64,000 nucleotides of DNA from NCBI RefSeq assembly GCF_000765675.1, contig NZ_JRPA02000006.1, forward strand, positions 47,552 to 111,551. Reading direction: 5' to 3'. Source of the stretch: Helicobacter sp. MIT 05-5294 (lineage in GTDB: Bacteria > Campylobacterota > Campylobacteria > Campylobacterales > Helicobacteraceae). The notes under the pieces were generated by a model. The model had not been told where the DNA came from and did no database searches. It saw only the letters and a program-made list of their open reading frames with translations. This document shows positions 23,670-35,505 of this stretch, piece by piece (position 1 is the first letter of the stretch; each line of letters starts with the position of its first letter). The position numbers and the translations under genes were made by a program.

Positions 23670-25127
23670 CTAAAAGCGCGATTCTATTTGGATTTGCTCC
23701 TTTTGTGGAGGAAGAGGGTTTGCTTTGGCGAGATAAAAAGCCACGAGGATATTTACTATCATTGCGATAAGCAAAAGTGGCGCGGTGCGCTTGATAATCT
23801 CCATTGGAGAAACTTTCGCGAATCCCGCTAGGGCGAGGATTCCACCTGCGATAGGCGATGCAGCCCTTCCCAAACAAGAAGCGATTTCAATAGGCAGCAC
23901 CAAAGTAATAGGCGCGATTCCAAGCTTCGTTGCGACTTCTGGAGCTAATCTCCCAAACGCATTAAACGCTGCGATTCCGCTACCCATAATCACAGAGGCA
24001 AAATAAACCAAAAAGCTAAAAACAACAATACTCACCAACACAGCAAAGGTCGCAAACTCTCCTTGCTTTGCCAAGCTAGAGACTGCATTAGCTAGAATCC
24101 CCACACCGCCTAATGCTTTAATCCCTTCTGCGAAAACTCCAGCGGCAATAATAATGCTCACAACACTAACAAAAATCTCTGCCATTGCCTTTAATATCAC
24201 GACAATATCTTCGCCTAACTTCTTAGCGTCCCTGTGCCTTACAAATTCCACGACAAAAACAAAAGCGATGCTAACAAAATTCGCTGTTACCACATCTAGT
24301 TTGATTTGCAAAAAATACGCTGCGAATAAAAACACAACAGGAAACCAAGGGAAAAGTATATAAAAAGTCGGGCATTTAGGATTGATAATTTGCGGAATCT
24401 CCACCGCATCGCTTAACGCGCCTTTTGCCTTATCCCTCTTATCCACCCAAGCAAAATAAAGCGGAATCAAAAGCGCAATCACAACCACATACGCAAGAAC
24501 GCTCCAAAGTTGGTAATTCAAAAAAAGCCCTACGACATTGTCTTTTTGTCCCACCATATCCGCCATATTAATAGAACTTCCGTCCTTTGGTCCATAATCT
24601 AGCGCAATCAAAGAAAGCACACACACCGCCGTAATAGGACGAATCCTTAGCGCGAGTAAAACAGGATAGATACAAGCAAGAAGCAACAAAAGCAATCCCG
24701 CATAGCTTGAAATTACGATTTTCAAAGCCATTCCCACAACAAATGTCCCGCTTAGAATCAAATATTTGTTTTGGATTCTACCCAAAGGCTTATTTGCCAA
24801 AAATGCAAGTTTTGCAGACACATTAATATGCTTCATATAAGCAGCAAATCCTGCAACACTCATAATAATCAAGCCAACGCCTGAAAGTTGTGCTTTAAAA
24901 GTCGCGGTGATAAAAGCAAAGCTATCTAGCAAAACATTCAAGAAACTCGTTTCTTCTAGCAACCTCATCGGAGCTTTTGGAATCGGACTTCCCGTCAGAT
25001 AAAATGCGCCCACAAGCAACACCAAGCCCGAAAACAAAAATACGAAGATTGGATTGTAATTTTTGAGTATATAATACGCGACAATCCCAACAGATAAAAG
25101 CGTAGAAACTATCATCAAGCCCGACAT
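23670..25127 (-). CDS. dcuC: Anaerobic C4-dicarboxylate transporter DcuC
   Basis: 485 residues with about 12-14 hydrophobic helices. DcuC-family proteins export succinate or exchange C4-dicarboxylates under fumarate-respiring conditions. Motifs are LSGVGLIIMSVAGFAAYM, VGMALKIVISSYAGLLLLLL, LIALDYGPKDGSSINMAD and the C-terminal IASCLGRAASPIAGGILAL. A TATAAT lies in the leftward promoter at 25173-25178 with SD AAGGAAAAAT before the ATG. It fits with dcuB and fumarase elsewhere in the window. The gene ends opposite the restriction-like gene. Confidence 0.85.
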   Translation of the reverse strand: MSGLMIVSTLLSVGIVAYYILKNYNPIFVFLFSGLVLLVGAFYLTGSPIPKAPMRLLEETSFLNVLLDSFAFITATFKAQLSGVGLIIMSVAGFAAYMKHINVSAKLAFLANKPLGRIQNKYLILSGTFVVGMALKIVISSYAGLLLLLLACIYPVLLALRIRPITAVCVLSLIALDYGPKDGSSINMADMVGQKDNVVGLFLNYQLWSVLAYVVVIALLIPLYFAWVDKRDKAKGALSDAVEIPQIINPKCPTFYILFPWFPVVFLFAAYFLQIKLDVVTANFVSIAFVFVVEFVRHRDAKKLGEDIVVILKAMAEIFVSVVSIIIAAGVFAEGIKALGGVGILANAVSSLAKQGEFATFAVLVSIVVFSFLVYFASVIMGSGIAAFNAFGRLAPEVATKLGIAPITLVLPIEIASCLGRAASPIAGGILALAGFAKVSPMEIIKRTAPLLLIAMIVNILVAFYLAKANPLPPQKEQIQIESRF

Positions 25128-25172
25128 ATTTTTCCTTAAAACAGAAGTTTAGCCACCAAAACTATGATGCTG

Positions 25173-25178
25173 ATTATA
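25173..25178 (-). promoter_or_regulatory. -10 box (TATAAT) for dcuC
   Basis: TATAAT on the minus strand, about 45 bases before the dcuC ATG at 25127. Confidence 0.45.
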
Positions 25179-25241
25179 AAACAAAAGATTTAAATTATCA
25201 AACTTTTTCTTTGTAAAGCCACAGCACAAAAGAATCGCAAA

Positions 25242-27837
<2,596 letters not shown>

Positions 27838-27899
27838 AGAAATGCGGAAATTCAAAAATAAATATTACATTATAAAAGTAAGTTTAAAGTGCAAAATAT

Positions 27900-27905
27900 T
27901 ATAAT
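27900..27905 (+). promoter_or_regulatory. -10 box (TATAAT) for the bacteriohemerythrin gene
   Basis: TATAAT in an AT-rich region, about 55 bases before the GTG start at 27960; SD AAGGA lies just before the start. Confidence 0.5.
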
Positions 27906-27959
27906 ATCAAAATATTTTTAGGCAGGGAATCCAGAATCCAAATCTTTATAAGGACATAA

Positions 27960-28625
27960 GTGTTAGCTTGGAGTGAAGAATTTAGCATTAAAAACCAACA
28001 TTTAGACGAACAACACAAAGCTTTTATGCAGCTACTTGTGGAGACTTTGGCGTTTGTTAAAAGTGCTTCGCCCAACAAAGCGCAAGAATTAGAATCACGA
28101 ATGAATCTTGCTATTGAAAGTGCCAAAGAGCATTTCAATGACGAAGAAAAATATATGCAACACATTGGTTATCCCTTTTTAAACCAACACAAAACACGCC
28201 ACCGCGAATTAATCTCCAACCTTTCTATGCTTTTGATGGATATAGAAGATGTAGAAAATAGTGCCAAAGAATTTTATGAATGTTTGCATAATTGGCTGAT
28301 TGTGCATGTTTTAGGCGAAGACAAACAAATAGAATCCTATCGCAACCGCCTACACGATGTTAAAGAGATTCCTTATAGCCTAGAGCAAAAGACAAAGATT
28401 TTAGCCGAAACAGAAGATATTAGAAATGGCAAATGGCATAAATACATTTGTTTATGCCATTTAAAAGAATTTAAAGTTTGTGATGCTTTGCATAAGATTA
28501 TGCAAGAAGAAAGCACTTTTGTGCGGTGCAAAGTCTGCAAACAACCAATCGTTTTTCGCGATTCTAGTTTAGATGATGAAGATAATTTTGAAACTTTGGC
28601 GAAAAAATATTTTAAACAATTCTAG
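27960..28625 (+). CDS. Bacteriohemerythrin with a Cys-rich C-terminal extension
   Basis: 221 residues, GTG start with SD AAGGA. The four-helix hemerythrin domain (about 1-130) has the di-iron ligands His19 (LDEQH), His58 and Glu62 (HFNDEE), His77 and His81 (NQHKTRH), His116 and Asp121 (IVHVLGED), so O2-binding is intact. The extension has five Cys (164, 166, 174, 190, 193) in C-x-C and C-x2-C spacing (ICLCHLKE, RCKVCKQPIVF), like a zinc ribbon; most bacteriohemerythrins end near residue 135. It is followed 14 bases later by fapA in the same direction. A role in oxygen sensing or supply under microaerobic conditions is inferred. Confidence 0.85.
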   Translation: MLAWSEEFSIKNQHLDEQHKAFMQLLVETLAFVKSASPNKAQELESRMNLAIESAKEHFNDEEKYMQHIGYPFLNQHKTRHRELISNLSMLLMDIEDVENSAKEFYECLHNWLIVHVLGEDKQIESYRNRLHDVKEIPYSLEQKTKILAETEDIRNGKWHKYICLCHLKEFKVCDALHKIMQEESTFVRCKVCKQPIVFRDSSLDDEDNFETLAKKYFKQF

Positions 28626-28639
28626 GAAACAAACACACA

Positions 28640-30424
28640 ATGGCATTCATATCCAAAGGACATAAGGTTTTTAACGATGTCAAAAATTTGCGGAATCTCT
28701 TGCTTCAAGAGCGTAAAAATTTTGGCGAAGAAATTGATTTTTATTTGCTAGATTTTCGCACCTTTTATAGCAAAAAAGGCGAAAACAAATACAAGCCTGT
28801 GAATGATTTGGGATTATTCAACAAAAACGCGAATTTTACTGCAAACATTGACATTAAACAGCTTTACAAAATTGAGATTCTCAAAAAAAGCGAGAAGCCT
28901 ACTAGAACCTTTGGAATCAAGCTTGTGCCAAACGAAAATACCGCATTGCACGCGGTTTTGTTGTGCAACAACCAAATTAAGCACCACGAAGAGCTAAAGA
29001 ACGAAATCTATCAAGAGCTTTACAAAACGATGATTTTGCAAGACTACCTCATCGGAATCCGTGAATATGGCAAACTCACAACACAAATTGACGCGTTTAT
29101 CAATGAGCTAATTCGGGGCAAAATCTCACCCAAAACACTTCTAACTATCGGCACAGGCGTAGCAAGTGTAGAGGGGAAAGATGGCGAACTTAAAATCTTC
29201 CAAAACCTACAAACAGAGATTCTAGGTAAAGAAGCCCAAAATGACGGCGCATTTGCTCCAAAAATCTGTATGCAAGCTGTGCATAAAGGCGATGAGCTTT
29301 TTGAATACATTAAACCCGTAGCAGGACGCGCGGGACGGAATCTTAAAGGCGAGATATTGTCTATTGCCCCGATTAAAGCCAATGCGGTTAGCGTTGATGC
29401 GAGTATTCGTGTGCGCGAAGATGTGGATAGAATCAAATTCCAAGCAGGAAAAGACGGGTTTTTCAAAGAAATCAAGCCGCTTTGTTTTATCATCAGCGAT
29501 GAGCTAAACACACGCCAAAGCGCGACACAACAACAAGATTCCGCAGAAAAAACCAGCAATCCCGCACCCCTCCCACAATCTCAAGCACTTAATATTGATG
29601 GACAAACGCATAGCAAATCCAAAATCCAAACCGACACCGCCTTTATCGGCTCTCATCGCGGGGCAATCAAAGCACATACCGTCGTGATTGATGTGCTAGA
29701 AAAGGGCAGCGTGGAAGCCAAAGTCGCTTATATCAACAGCACACTTGGCGGGACGATTATGGCGGATTATATTTACATCAAAGAAGTGCGCTCTTATAAT
29801 GAAATTTACCCACGATATAGCCTTGTTGTAGATAATATTCTAGGCGAACACAATACTTTTGAACTCAATCCTGCCAAATTCTCCTTTATGCGTCGCGACC
29901 GCTTGGATTATGTAATGCTCTCCGACCAAATCAAAATCCGCTTAAGACACTTGCGAAAACAAATGGACGAAATTTATGCTTATTTACTCGCCTCGCAAGG
30001 AAAAGTGCATAAAATCCAACGCGACCAAGAAGAAAAGCCCGGCGAACCTTTGCCTAAAAACCTACAAAGTATCGTAGAACAATACGAAAAGGCACTTGCA
30101 CACTATAAAGAACACTTGGTAGAATATGGCGAGATTATCAATCTCTACTACACAAATGAGATTCGCCTAAAAGGCATTGACGAGGGCGCATTAAGCGCAA
30201 AGATGATGATTCGCGGCAATCCTCCTGCGGCAGAAACAATGATCAAATTCAAAGCCTACACAGGCAATCGCGAAGAGACGCTCAAAACAATCCTCAACCA
30301 AGAAACTCCCGCGCATTTCTTTGAAGTCATCAAAGACGGGGATTTCTTCCGACTTAAAAGCAACAAAGACTTTGACCTCTCCTTGCTTTCTTGGATTGAT
30401 GAAATGCGCCCACAAAAGCAGTAA
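28640..30424 (+). CDS. fapA: DUF342/FapA family protein
   Basis: 594 residues. The central DUF342 beta-helical region has IKPVAGRAGRNLKGEIL and SVDASIRVREDVDRIKF, followed by the repeating GAIKAHTVVIDVLEKGSVEA and AYINSTLGGTIMADYIYIK. A long coiled coil (about 460-530) and a PilZ-like tail follow. The Vibrio namesake FapA links to flagellar assembly; other members are polymerisation-related scaffolds. A Ser/Gln-rich linker (about 300-330) interrupts the domain. It is in the bacteriohemerythrin transcription unit. No signal peptide is seen. The 594-residue length is usual for this group. Confidence 0.75.
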   Translation: MAFISKGHKVFNDVKNLRNLLLQERKNFGEEIDFYLLDFRTFYSKKGENKYKPVNDLGLFNKNANFTANIDIKQLYKIEILKKSEKPTRTFGIKLVPNENTALHAVLLCNNQIKHHEELKNEIYQELYKTMILQDYLIGIREYGKLTTQIDAFINELIRGKISPKTLLTIGTGVASVEGKDGELKIFQNLQTEILGKEAQNDGAFAPKICMQAVHKGDELFEYIKPVAGRAGRNLKGEILSIAPIKANAVSVDASIRVREDVDRIKFQAGKDGFFKEIKPLCFIISDELNTRQSATQQQDSAEKTSNPAPLPQSQALNIDGQTHSKSKIQTDTAFIGSHRGAIKAHTVVIDVLEKGSVEAKVAYINSTLGGTIMADYIYIKEVRSYNEIYPRYSLVVDNILGEHNTFELNPAKFSFMRRDRLDYVMLSDQIKIRLRHLRKQMDEIYAYLLASQGKVHKIQRDQEEKPGEPLPKNLQSIVEQYEKALAHYKEHLVEYGEIINLYYTNEIRLKGIDEGALSAKMMIRGNPPAAETMIKFKAYTGNREETLKTILNQETPAHFFEVIKDGDFFRLKSNKDFDLSLLSWIDEMRPQKQ

Positions 30425-30476
30425 GGGCGGTAATAACGCAATATTTGGCTTAATTCTAATCATAAAGAATTGGTAA

Positions 30477-30563
30477 GGCACACTAGAATCTGAAATTGAT
30501 TCTTTGGTGTATAGGCTTTATGATTTGCGCAGTGAGGAAATAAAAATCATAGAAACAAGCTAA
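30477..30563 (+). pseudogene. C-terminal scrap of a type II restriction-modification enzyme
   Basis: The frame TLESEIDSLVYRLYDLRSEE, then IKIIETS and TAA, matches the very conserved end of large Eco57I-type/N6-adenine methylase enzymes (LExEIDxLVYxLYxLxxEEIxII). It opens directly after a stop and has no start, so only this 28-residue tail survives. Confidence 0.55.
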
Positions 30564-30617
30564 AAATTTATTATCATTATGTTAAAAAGCAAAAATGACA
30601 AGGACAAAGGGCGAGAA

Positions 30618-30841
30618 ATGGAAGAATCAAAGTGGTTGTTATTTGGCGTTTTGACTGCTGGTATTGGCTTATTGATGGGTTTGCAGAGGGATATACGAGC
30701 GGATTTTCTGCTACACCCTCACCAACTATGCCTAAAAAGTATGGAGAGATTACAAAAGAGATTCAACAAAAACAAATACAAGCCCACAAGCAAATCAATG
30801 CAAATCACCAAAAACAAAGAATAAGTCTTAGAAATAAATAA
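30618..30841 (+). pseudogene. Frameshifted small membrane protein
   Basis: ATG at 30618 begins MEESKWLLFGVLTAGIGLLMG, one transmembrane helix. Near 30678 the protein-like reading jumps to the next frame and continues FAEGYTSGFSATPSPTMPKK, then a Gln/Lys-rich tail, to a stop at 30841. The frame kept by the ATG becomes unlike protein. I read it as a single-base frameshift in a gene of about 73 codons. Function is not recognised; it precedes the DUF2335 remnant. Confidence 0.4.
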
Positions 30842-30914
30842 AAAACCCGCAAAAAATAGTCATTCTAATAATACAAATCCACAAAATCAACTCAATATTC
30901 AAAATAATATTCTT

Positions 30915-31244
30915 ATGGAAAATGAGCTTAATGCTATAGGAAAATTGCCTAAACCTCTAGCAAACCGCGCTTTTGCTTTGCTAGAAAAAACTGCTGAACA
31001 CAAAATGCAAATGGATAAAGAAATCATTGAACTAGAAAAACAAGAGTAGAAAAATAGAGTGAGCGATAGTCGTTGGTTTTATCGTTTGCAAGGCTTAGGG
31101 GCTGTAACAGCAACCATTTTTATTGTCGGGAGCTTAGGAATATTTGCTTATCTTGTTATACAAGATAAACCTAACGCTTGGCTTTCACTTCTTCCTACGA
31201 TTATTACTTCAATTGCCAAGCTAGGAAAGATTAAAAAATCTTAA
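30915..31244 (+). pseudogene. DUF2335-like membrane protein split by an in-frame TAG
   Basis: The frame reads MENELNAIGKLPKPLANRAF...LEKTAEHKMQMDKEII and stops at TAG 31047-31049, then continues in the same frame KNRVSDSRWFYRLQGLGAVT...AYLVIQDKPNAW to a TAA at 31242. The halves together give the DUF2335 layout: a short helical head with KLPKP, a charged helix, then two membrane helices. The second half has a GTG (31059) that could restart translation. DUF2335 proteins are usually carried on phage or plasmid-like DNA. This one is probably dead. Confidence 0.5.
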
Positions 31245-31429
31245 AATCATCGCTTTAACTGATGAGATTTTGAGAGTCAAAGCAAATGATAGAGATGTTT
31301 CGGGCATTTGCCCTCAATACGACAAAGATTCCACCACCAACACAAGCAACTTAGAATCTGACATTGATAATTTAGGCTTTGAAAGTGATTTATGTAGAAT
31401 CTTATAGATTCCCAAAAGAGAATCTATAA
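31226..31429 (+). pseudogene. Second restriction-modification C-terminal scrap
   Basis: Open frame after TAG at 31223: ERLKNLKIIALTDEILRVKA...NTSNLESDIDNLGLKV, stop at 31427-31429. The pattern IxxLxDxILxxKxxx...DTxxLExEID is the zone just before the end of Eco57I-type restriction-modification enzymes. It then diverges. Together with the fragment at 30477 it shows that at least one such gene was broken here. Confidence 0.45.
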
Positions 31430-31448
31430 GAGTGAGTAAAATAAAAAG

Positions 31449-32006
31449 TTAAATCTTCCTATACGGAGCTTGTCCAACTTCGTAGTAGTTGTTGCCTTGC
31501 GCGTCAATCGCGACAATCGCAGGGAAGTTTTCAATCGTCAATCGCGCCACCGCTTCAGGTCCAAGCTCGGGATAAGCCAAAACCTCGTATTTGGTGATAC
31601 ATTTTGAAATCAGTGCTGCCGCGCCACCCACAGCCACCATATACACCACGCCGTGCTTTACCATAGAATCAATGACTTCTTGAGAGCGATAGCCCTTGCC
31701 AATCATTCCGTGGATTCCTTGTTCAATGATTGTCGGCGTGTATTTGTCCATTCTCCCGCTTGTGGTTGGTCCCGCACTTCCAATCGCATTGCCCGGCTTT
31801 GCAGGGGTTGGTCCGAGATAATAAATCGTCTCGCCATTCAAATCCACCGGTAGCTTTTCGCCTCGTGCAAGGGCTTCAGTTAGGGCTTTATGCGCCGCAT
31901 CACGCGCACAGAGAATCGTCCCGCTAATCAATACGCTCTCCCCTGCTTTAAGGCTTTTTGCGACTTCTTTGCTTAAAGGTGCAGTGATTTTTTTTGGTTC
32001 TGACAT
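31449..32006 (-). CDS. Fumarate hydratase (class I, two-subunit), beta subunit
   Basis: 185 residues from the ATG at 32006 (SD AAGGAGG). It is the C-terminal half of class I Fe-S hydro-lyases: ITAPLSKEVAKSLKAGESV, LISGTILCARDAAHKAL, GPTPAKPGNAIGSAGPTTSG and GMIGKGYRSQEVIDSM. With the alpha subunit it interconverts fumarate and malate in the cytoplasm, oxygen-sensitively. L-tartrate dehydratase (TtdB) has the same fold; the C4-dicarboxylate context favours fumarase. It follows the alpha gene by 10 bases. Confidence 0.88.
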   Translation of the reverse strand: MSEPKKITAPLSKEVAKSLKAGESVLISGTILCARDAAHKALTEALARGEKLPVDLNGETIYYLGPTPAKPGNAIGSAGPTTSGRMDKYTPTIIEQGIHGMIGKGYRSQEVIDSMVKHGVVYMVAVGGAAALISKCITKYEVLAYPELGPEAVARLTIENFPAIVAIDAQGNNYYEVGQAPYRKI

Positions 32007-32016
32007 TTTTCCCTCC

Positions 32017-32862
32017 TTAAATTTCAATATCCGCGTGTCGTGCCGCGTGGCAGTTGATATTCACCGCCACAGGAAGCCCTGCAATATGGGTTGGATACCA
32101 TTCTACATTGACTTTAAATGCAGTGGTTGTCCCGCCTAGCCCTTGAGGTCCAACGCCCGTTTTGTTTGCGATTTCAAGCAATTCTTCTTCAAGCTTCGCA
32201 TAACGCGGGTCAGGATTCTTAGAATCTATCTCACGCACAGCTGCTTGTTTAGCAAGAAGTGCCGCTTTTTCCATTGTCCCGCCGATTCCTACACCAATCA
32301 CCATTGGAGGACACGCATTAGGTCCTGCGAGTTTAACCGCTTCGGTGAATACTTTTTTCACACCTTCAATTCCATCGGCTGGGACAAGCATTTTTAAAAT
32401 GCTTTTATTCTCGCTTCCAAAGCCTTTAGGGCAGACTTTAAGGTGTAGTTTGTCGCCCTTAACAATGCGCGTATGAATCACGGCAGGAGAATTATTTGTC
32501 GTATTTTTGCGCTCATAGAGAGGTTCTTCTACGACGGATTTACGCAAATAACCCTCTGTGTAACCCTTTTTGATTCCCTCATTAATCGCATCTTCAAGGT
32601 ATCCGCCTACGATATGCACATCTTGCCCAATCTCCACAAACACCACGGTCATACCGGTATCTTGACAGATTGGCATCATATTGGTTTCTGCGATTTTTCC
32701 ATTTTCAATCAGCGTATCAAGGATATTTTGCCCCAACGCGGATTGCTCGGTTTGTTTCGCACCCGCAAAGGCTTTTTTAATATCTGGCGTCTGAATACAA
32801 CAGGCATCAATCGCAAGTTTTGCGACGGCAGATTTAATCTGCTCAAATTGCACTTCTCTCAT
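32017..32862 (-). CDS. Fumarate hydratase (class I, two-subunit), alpha subunit
   Basis: 281 residues. It holds the [4Fe-4S] cluster; three likely Cys ligands are in MMPICQDTGM (Cys66), LKVCPKGFGSENKS and NACPPMVIGVGIGGTME. TRIVKGDKLH and GLGGTTTAFKVN complete the family pattern. SD GAGGAGG precedes the ATG. The alpha-beta pair follows dcuB in the same direction, suggesting coordinated fumarate uptake and hydration/dehydration in fumarate respiration or the reductive TCA branch. Tartrate dehydratase is the alternative. Confidence 0.88.
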   Translation of the reverse strand: MREVQFEQIKSAVAKLAIDACCIQTPDIKKAFAGAKQTEQSALGQNILDTLIENGKIAETNMMPICQDTGMTVVFVEIGQDVHIVGGYLEDAINEGIKKGYTEGYLRKSVVEEPLYERKNTTNNSPAVIHTRIVKGDKLHLKVCPKGFGSENKSILKMLVPADGIEGVKKVFTEAVKLAGPNACPPMVIGVGIGGTMEKAALLAKQAAVREIDSKNPDPRYAKLEEELLEIANKTGVGPQGLGGTTTAFKVNVEWYPTHIAGLPVAVNINCHAARHADIEI

Positions 32863-32985
32863 AATTCCTCCTCAAAAGTTTAAATAAAAGCGTAGAGATT
32901 TTACTCCACTATTTGTAAAAAATGCTTTAAAAATCTTGCTAGACTCTAGAAAACCTGCAATGGAATCCCATGCAAAGACAACAAA

Positions 32986-33031
32986 AGATTCTATATTTAA
33001 AAATCAACCTAAATTTTCAAATGTAGAATCT
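32986..33031. terminator. Inverted repeat between dcuB and the fumarase genes
   Basis: AGATTCTATATTT and AAATGTAGAATCT form a 13-base stem with one mismatch, around a 20-base loop. It lies in the 228-base gap between dcuB and the fumarase alpha gene. It may separate or attenuate the two transcripts. Confidence 0.4.
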
Positions 33032-33090
33032 AATTCAAAAATTTATAAACTTGGGATTCCGCCAAAGCGCAATCCCAAATCAAACTTATC

Positions 33091-34464
33091 TTATAAATAT
33101 CCTGCAAACATCGCAAAGACATAACCAAACACACAAGAGCTAAACACCCCAATAAGTCCGGGCAAAATAAAGCTATGGTTGATAACGAATTTGCCGATAT
33201 GCGTTGTGCCGGAGCGGTCAAACTGAATCGTTGCCAAATCACTAGGATAAGTTGGCAAAATATAATATCCATAACACGCAGGAGCAAACGCTACAATAAT
33301 TGCTGGATGAACGCCAATTCCAAGAGCTAAAGGCACAAACGCTGCAATTGCTGCGGCTTGGGAATTAACGAATTTTGAAATCAATAAAAGCATAATCGCA
33401 TAAGTCCAAGGATAATCCTGCACCACGCTTCCTAACGCGCTTTTCATCATCGGTGTATGCACTGCAAACATTGTATCTGCCATCCAAGAGATTCCAAATA
33501 CTGCCACAAGCGCAATCATACCGGAGCGGAAAATTTCATTTTTGCCGATTTTTGCCGCATCCACTTTGGTGAAAATCAACAACGCAGAACCCGCAAGAAG
33601 CATAAACATTTGAATCGTATCTACCATACTCATCGGTTTGTTTTTAAAATGCGGACGCAATTCAGGAAATGCTCCTAGAATCGCAACGATTGCAATCGCG
33701 CCCAAGAAAATCCACATTGCAGCCCATTGCACACCGGGGAGTTTGACGCCAAGCAAAGTTTTAGAATCCCCATAAACATACTTTTTAAACTCTTCGTCTT
33801 TAAGCTTTTCTTGAAACTCCTCGTCTTTGTCCAAGTCTTTGCCTCTAAACCAAGAGAAGATTCCAATCACTAAAACCCCGCACAAAGTCGAAGGAATCGT
33901 GATTTTCAATAAATCCACATAGCCATCAAAACCTGCTAAATGAGTTTCTGCGTTTAACAAAAATGCAGTCAAAGAAACCACCGCCACAGAAACAGGAGAA
34001 GCAATAATTCCCATTTGTGAAGAAATAGAAGAAGCCGCCATTGGACGCTCTGGACGGATTCCGTTTTTAATCGCAATATCGTAGATGATTGGCATCATTG
34101 TATAAACCACATGCCCTGTCCCGCAAAGAATCGTTAAAAAACAAGTTACAAAAGGGGCTAAAATCGTTAAGAATTTTGGATTTCTTCTTAGGATTCTCTC
34201 CGCAATTTGTAGCATTACATCTAATCCGCCACTTGCTTGTAAAGTCGCACTTGCTACAACCACTGCTAAAATCGTAAGCATAACAGAAACTGCGGGTTTC
34301 CCAGGCTGAACGCCAAAACCAAAAGCCAAGACCAAAAGCCCAATGCCTCCTAGAAGCCCAAGAGCAATTCCGCCTTTTTTCGCACCATAAAACAAACAAA
34401 TTAAAACAACAACTAGCTGAATGCCAAATTGTGTTCCCTCATTTAAGGACATTAAAAAATCCAT
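33091..34464 (-). CDS. dcuB: Anaerobic C4-dicarboxylate antiporter DcuB
   Basis: 457 residues from the ATG at 34464 ([20 protein letters not shown]), SD GGAAAG. DcuA/DcuB exchange fumarate or malate for succinate across the inner membrane. [56 protein letters not shown] and [19 protein letters not shown] follow E. coli DcuB rather than DcuA. About ten to twelve helices are evident, with a charged loop near 225-245. A TATAAT lies 34-39 bases upstream. It is followed by the fumarase genes. Confidence 0.9.
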   Translation of the reverse strand: MDFLMSLNEGTQFGIQLVVVLICLFYGAKKGGIALGLLGGIGLLVLAFGFGVQPGKPAVSVMLTILAVVVASATLQASGGLDVMLQIAERILRRNPKFLTILAPFVTCFLTILCGTGHVVYTMMPIIYDIAIKNGIRPERPMAASSISSQMGIIASPVSVAVVSLTAFLLNAETHLAGFDGYVDLLKITIPSTLCGVLVIGIFSWFRGKDLDKDEEFQEKLKDEEFKKYVYGDSKTLLGVKLPGVQWAAMWIFLGAIAIVAILGAFPELRPHFKNKPMSMVDTIQMFMLLAGSALLIFTKVDAAKIGKNEIFRSGMIALVAVFGISWMADTMFAVHTPMMKSALGSVVQDYPWTYAIMLLLISKFVNSQAAAIAAFVPLALGIGVHPAIIVAFAPACYGYYILPTYPSDLATIQFDRSGTTHIGKFVINHSFILPGLIGVFSSCVFGYVFAMFAGYL

Positions 34465-34497
34465 AAACTTTCCTTTACCAAATAAAATTAACATATA

Positions 34498-34503
34498 ATT
34501 ATA
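34498..34503 (-). promoter_or_regulatory. -10 box (TATAAT) for dcuB
   Basis: A perfect TATAAT on the minus strand, about 35 bases before the ATG at 34464. Confidence 0.5.
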
Positions 34504-34762
34504 TTACAAAAAGCAACAAAAGCAGCAAGAAATTAACAAATGTTATAAAAATTAGAGATTATTTTAATTTTTTAAGTTTTATTTTAAATAAAAAGTAAAA
34601 ATATATTTGAATTTTTAGGATTCTATGGAATCTTCTTGACTAAATTATAGATTGTGGATTTGCACAAGTGAGCAGACTCCATAAATATGCGCTTTAGCGT
34701 TGCCTTACAAGGATAAAATTGCTCCTTGTCATTGTGCGTTGGAATCTTTAAGGACGAGAATT

Positions 34763-34806
34763 TAGATTATAGATTGCCACGACTTCTGCGAAGTTTTACA
34801 ATGACG
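34763..34806 (-). repeat. Dispersed repeat, copy 2, in the gap upstream of dcuB
   Basis: On the minus strand CGTCATTGT, ACTTCGCAGAAGT, CGTGGCAATCTATAATCTA. It matches the copy at 59234-59277 with few changes. The rest of the 34504-34900 gap is AT-rich, has degenerate pieces of the same repeat near 34700-34740 and 34825-34850, and shows no gene. Confidence 0.7.
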
Positions 34807-34900
34807 GCAAGACAATCAATGCATCATTGCGCAAGGCATTGCGACAAGGCACAATATTAACCTTTAAGAAAATGTGCAATAGAATCCTCGCAAGAACGCT

Positions 34901-35505
34901 TTATTTGTCCATTAAATCTAATTTGCAAAAGCAAAAATAACCCGTTGGATTCGCCCTTTTGTGCGTTTTGTAGAGATTCAATCCATAGCCATATCCAAAA
35001 AACAATCCCAAAAGTTCTTGTTGATTTAATCGCTTCTCTACCCAAATTTTATTTTGTGGGCTGATGTTAGCGAAGTTATAGCTACACAAAATATATTTAG
35101 GTTCTAAAGTACAAATCTTGCCAACAAAGCAAGACAAATCCAAAATGTATTCAAACAATCCCGCACAAACAACACAATCAAAAGCATTTTTGCGGAATTG
35201 TGGAAACTCATTTGCGTTGAAATCACAGAGGATATTATCGCTTTTATGTGGATACAAATCCACTCCGCAATACTTTAATTTCAAGCCGTTTTCTTCTAAA
35301 ACTTCTCTAAAATACTGCACACCGCAACCCAAATCCAAAACAGATTTTAAGCTCTTTTTCGCGGTTGGAGAAAGCAAATCTAGCAGAATCTGCGCTCTTT
35401 GCTTAAACTCCAAATCATATTGAAAATCTGCACGCCACAAATTGGCAGGATTTGCTAAAATTTGTGGAATCTCTAAAGAGTTTTTTGCAGCTTTAAACTC
35501 TAAAT
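34901..35505 (-). CDS. SAM methyltransferase module, third segment of a phase-variable gene
   Basis: The frame is open from the C12 tract at 35506 to the stop at 34901: DLEFKAAKNSLEIPQILANP, ...ANLWRADFQYDLEFKQRAQI. The methyltransferase core follows with motif I SVLDLGCGVQYFREVLEENG, an acidic motif II (YCGVDLYPH) and CVVCAGLFEYIL. No good start or SD is inside; a TTG at 35440 is weak. It is best read as the C-terminal domain of the pyruvyltransferase gene upstream, reached when tract 2 has 10 or 13 Gs. At 12 Gs it is disconnected. A glycan O-methyltransferase role is inferred. Confidence 0.65.

Noticed and set aside
31047..31049. In-frame TAG in the DUF2335-like gene as a recoded codon
   Set aside because: selA/selB recode UGA, not UAG, and there is no sign of a pyrrolysine system. 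Neighbouring genes are also broken.
34857..35045. 62-codon minus-strand frame at the end of the methyltransferase segment
   Set aside because: Overlaps the methyltransferase in another frame without protein-like features.
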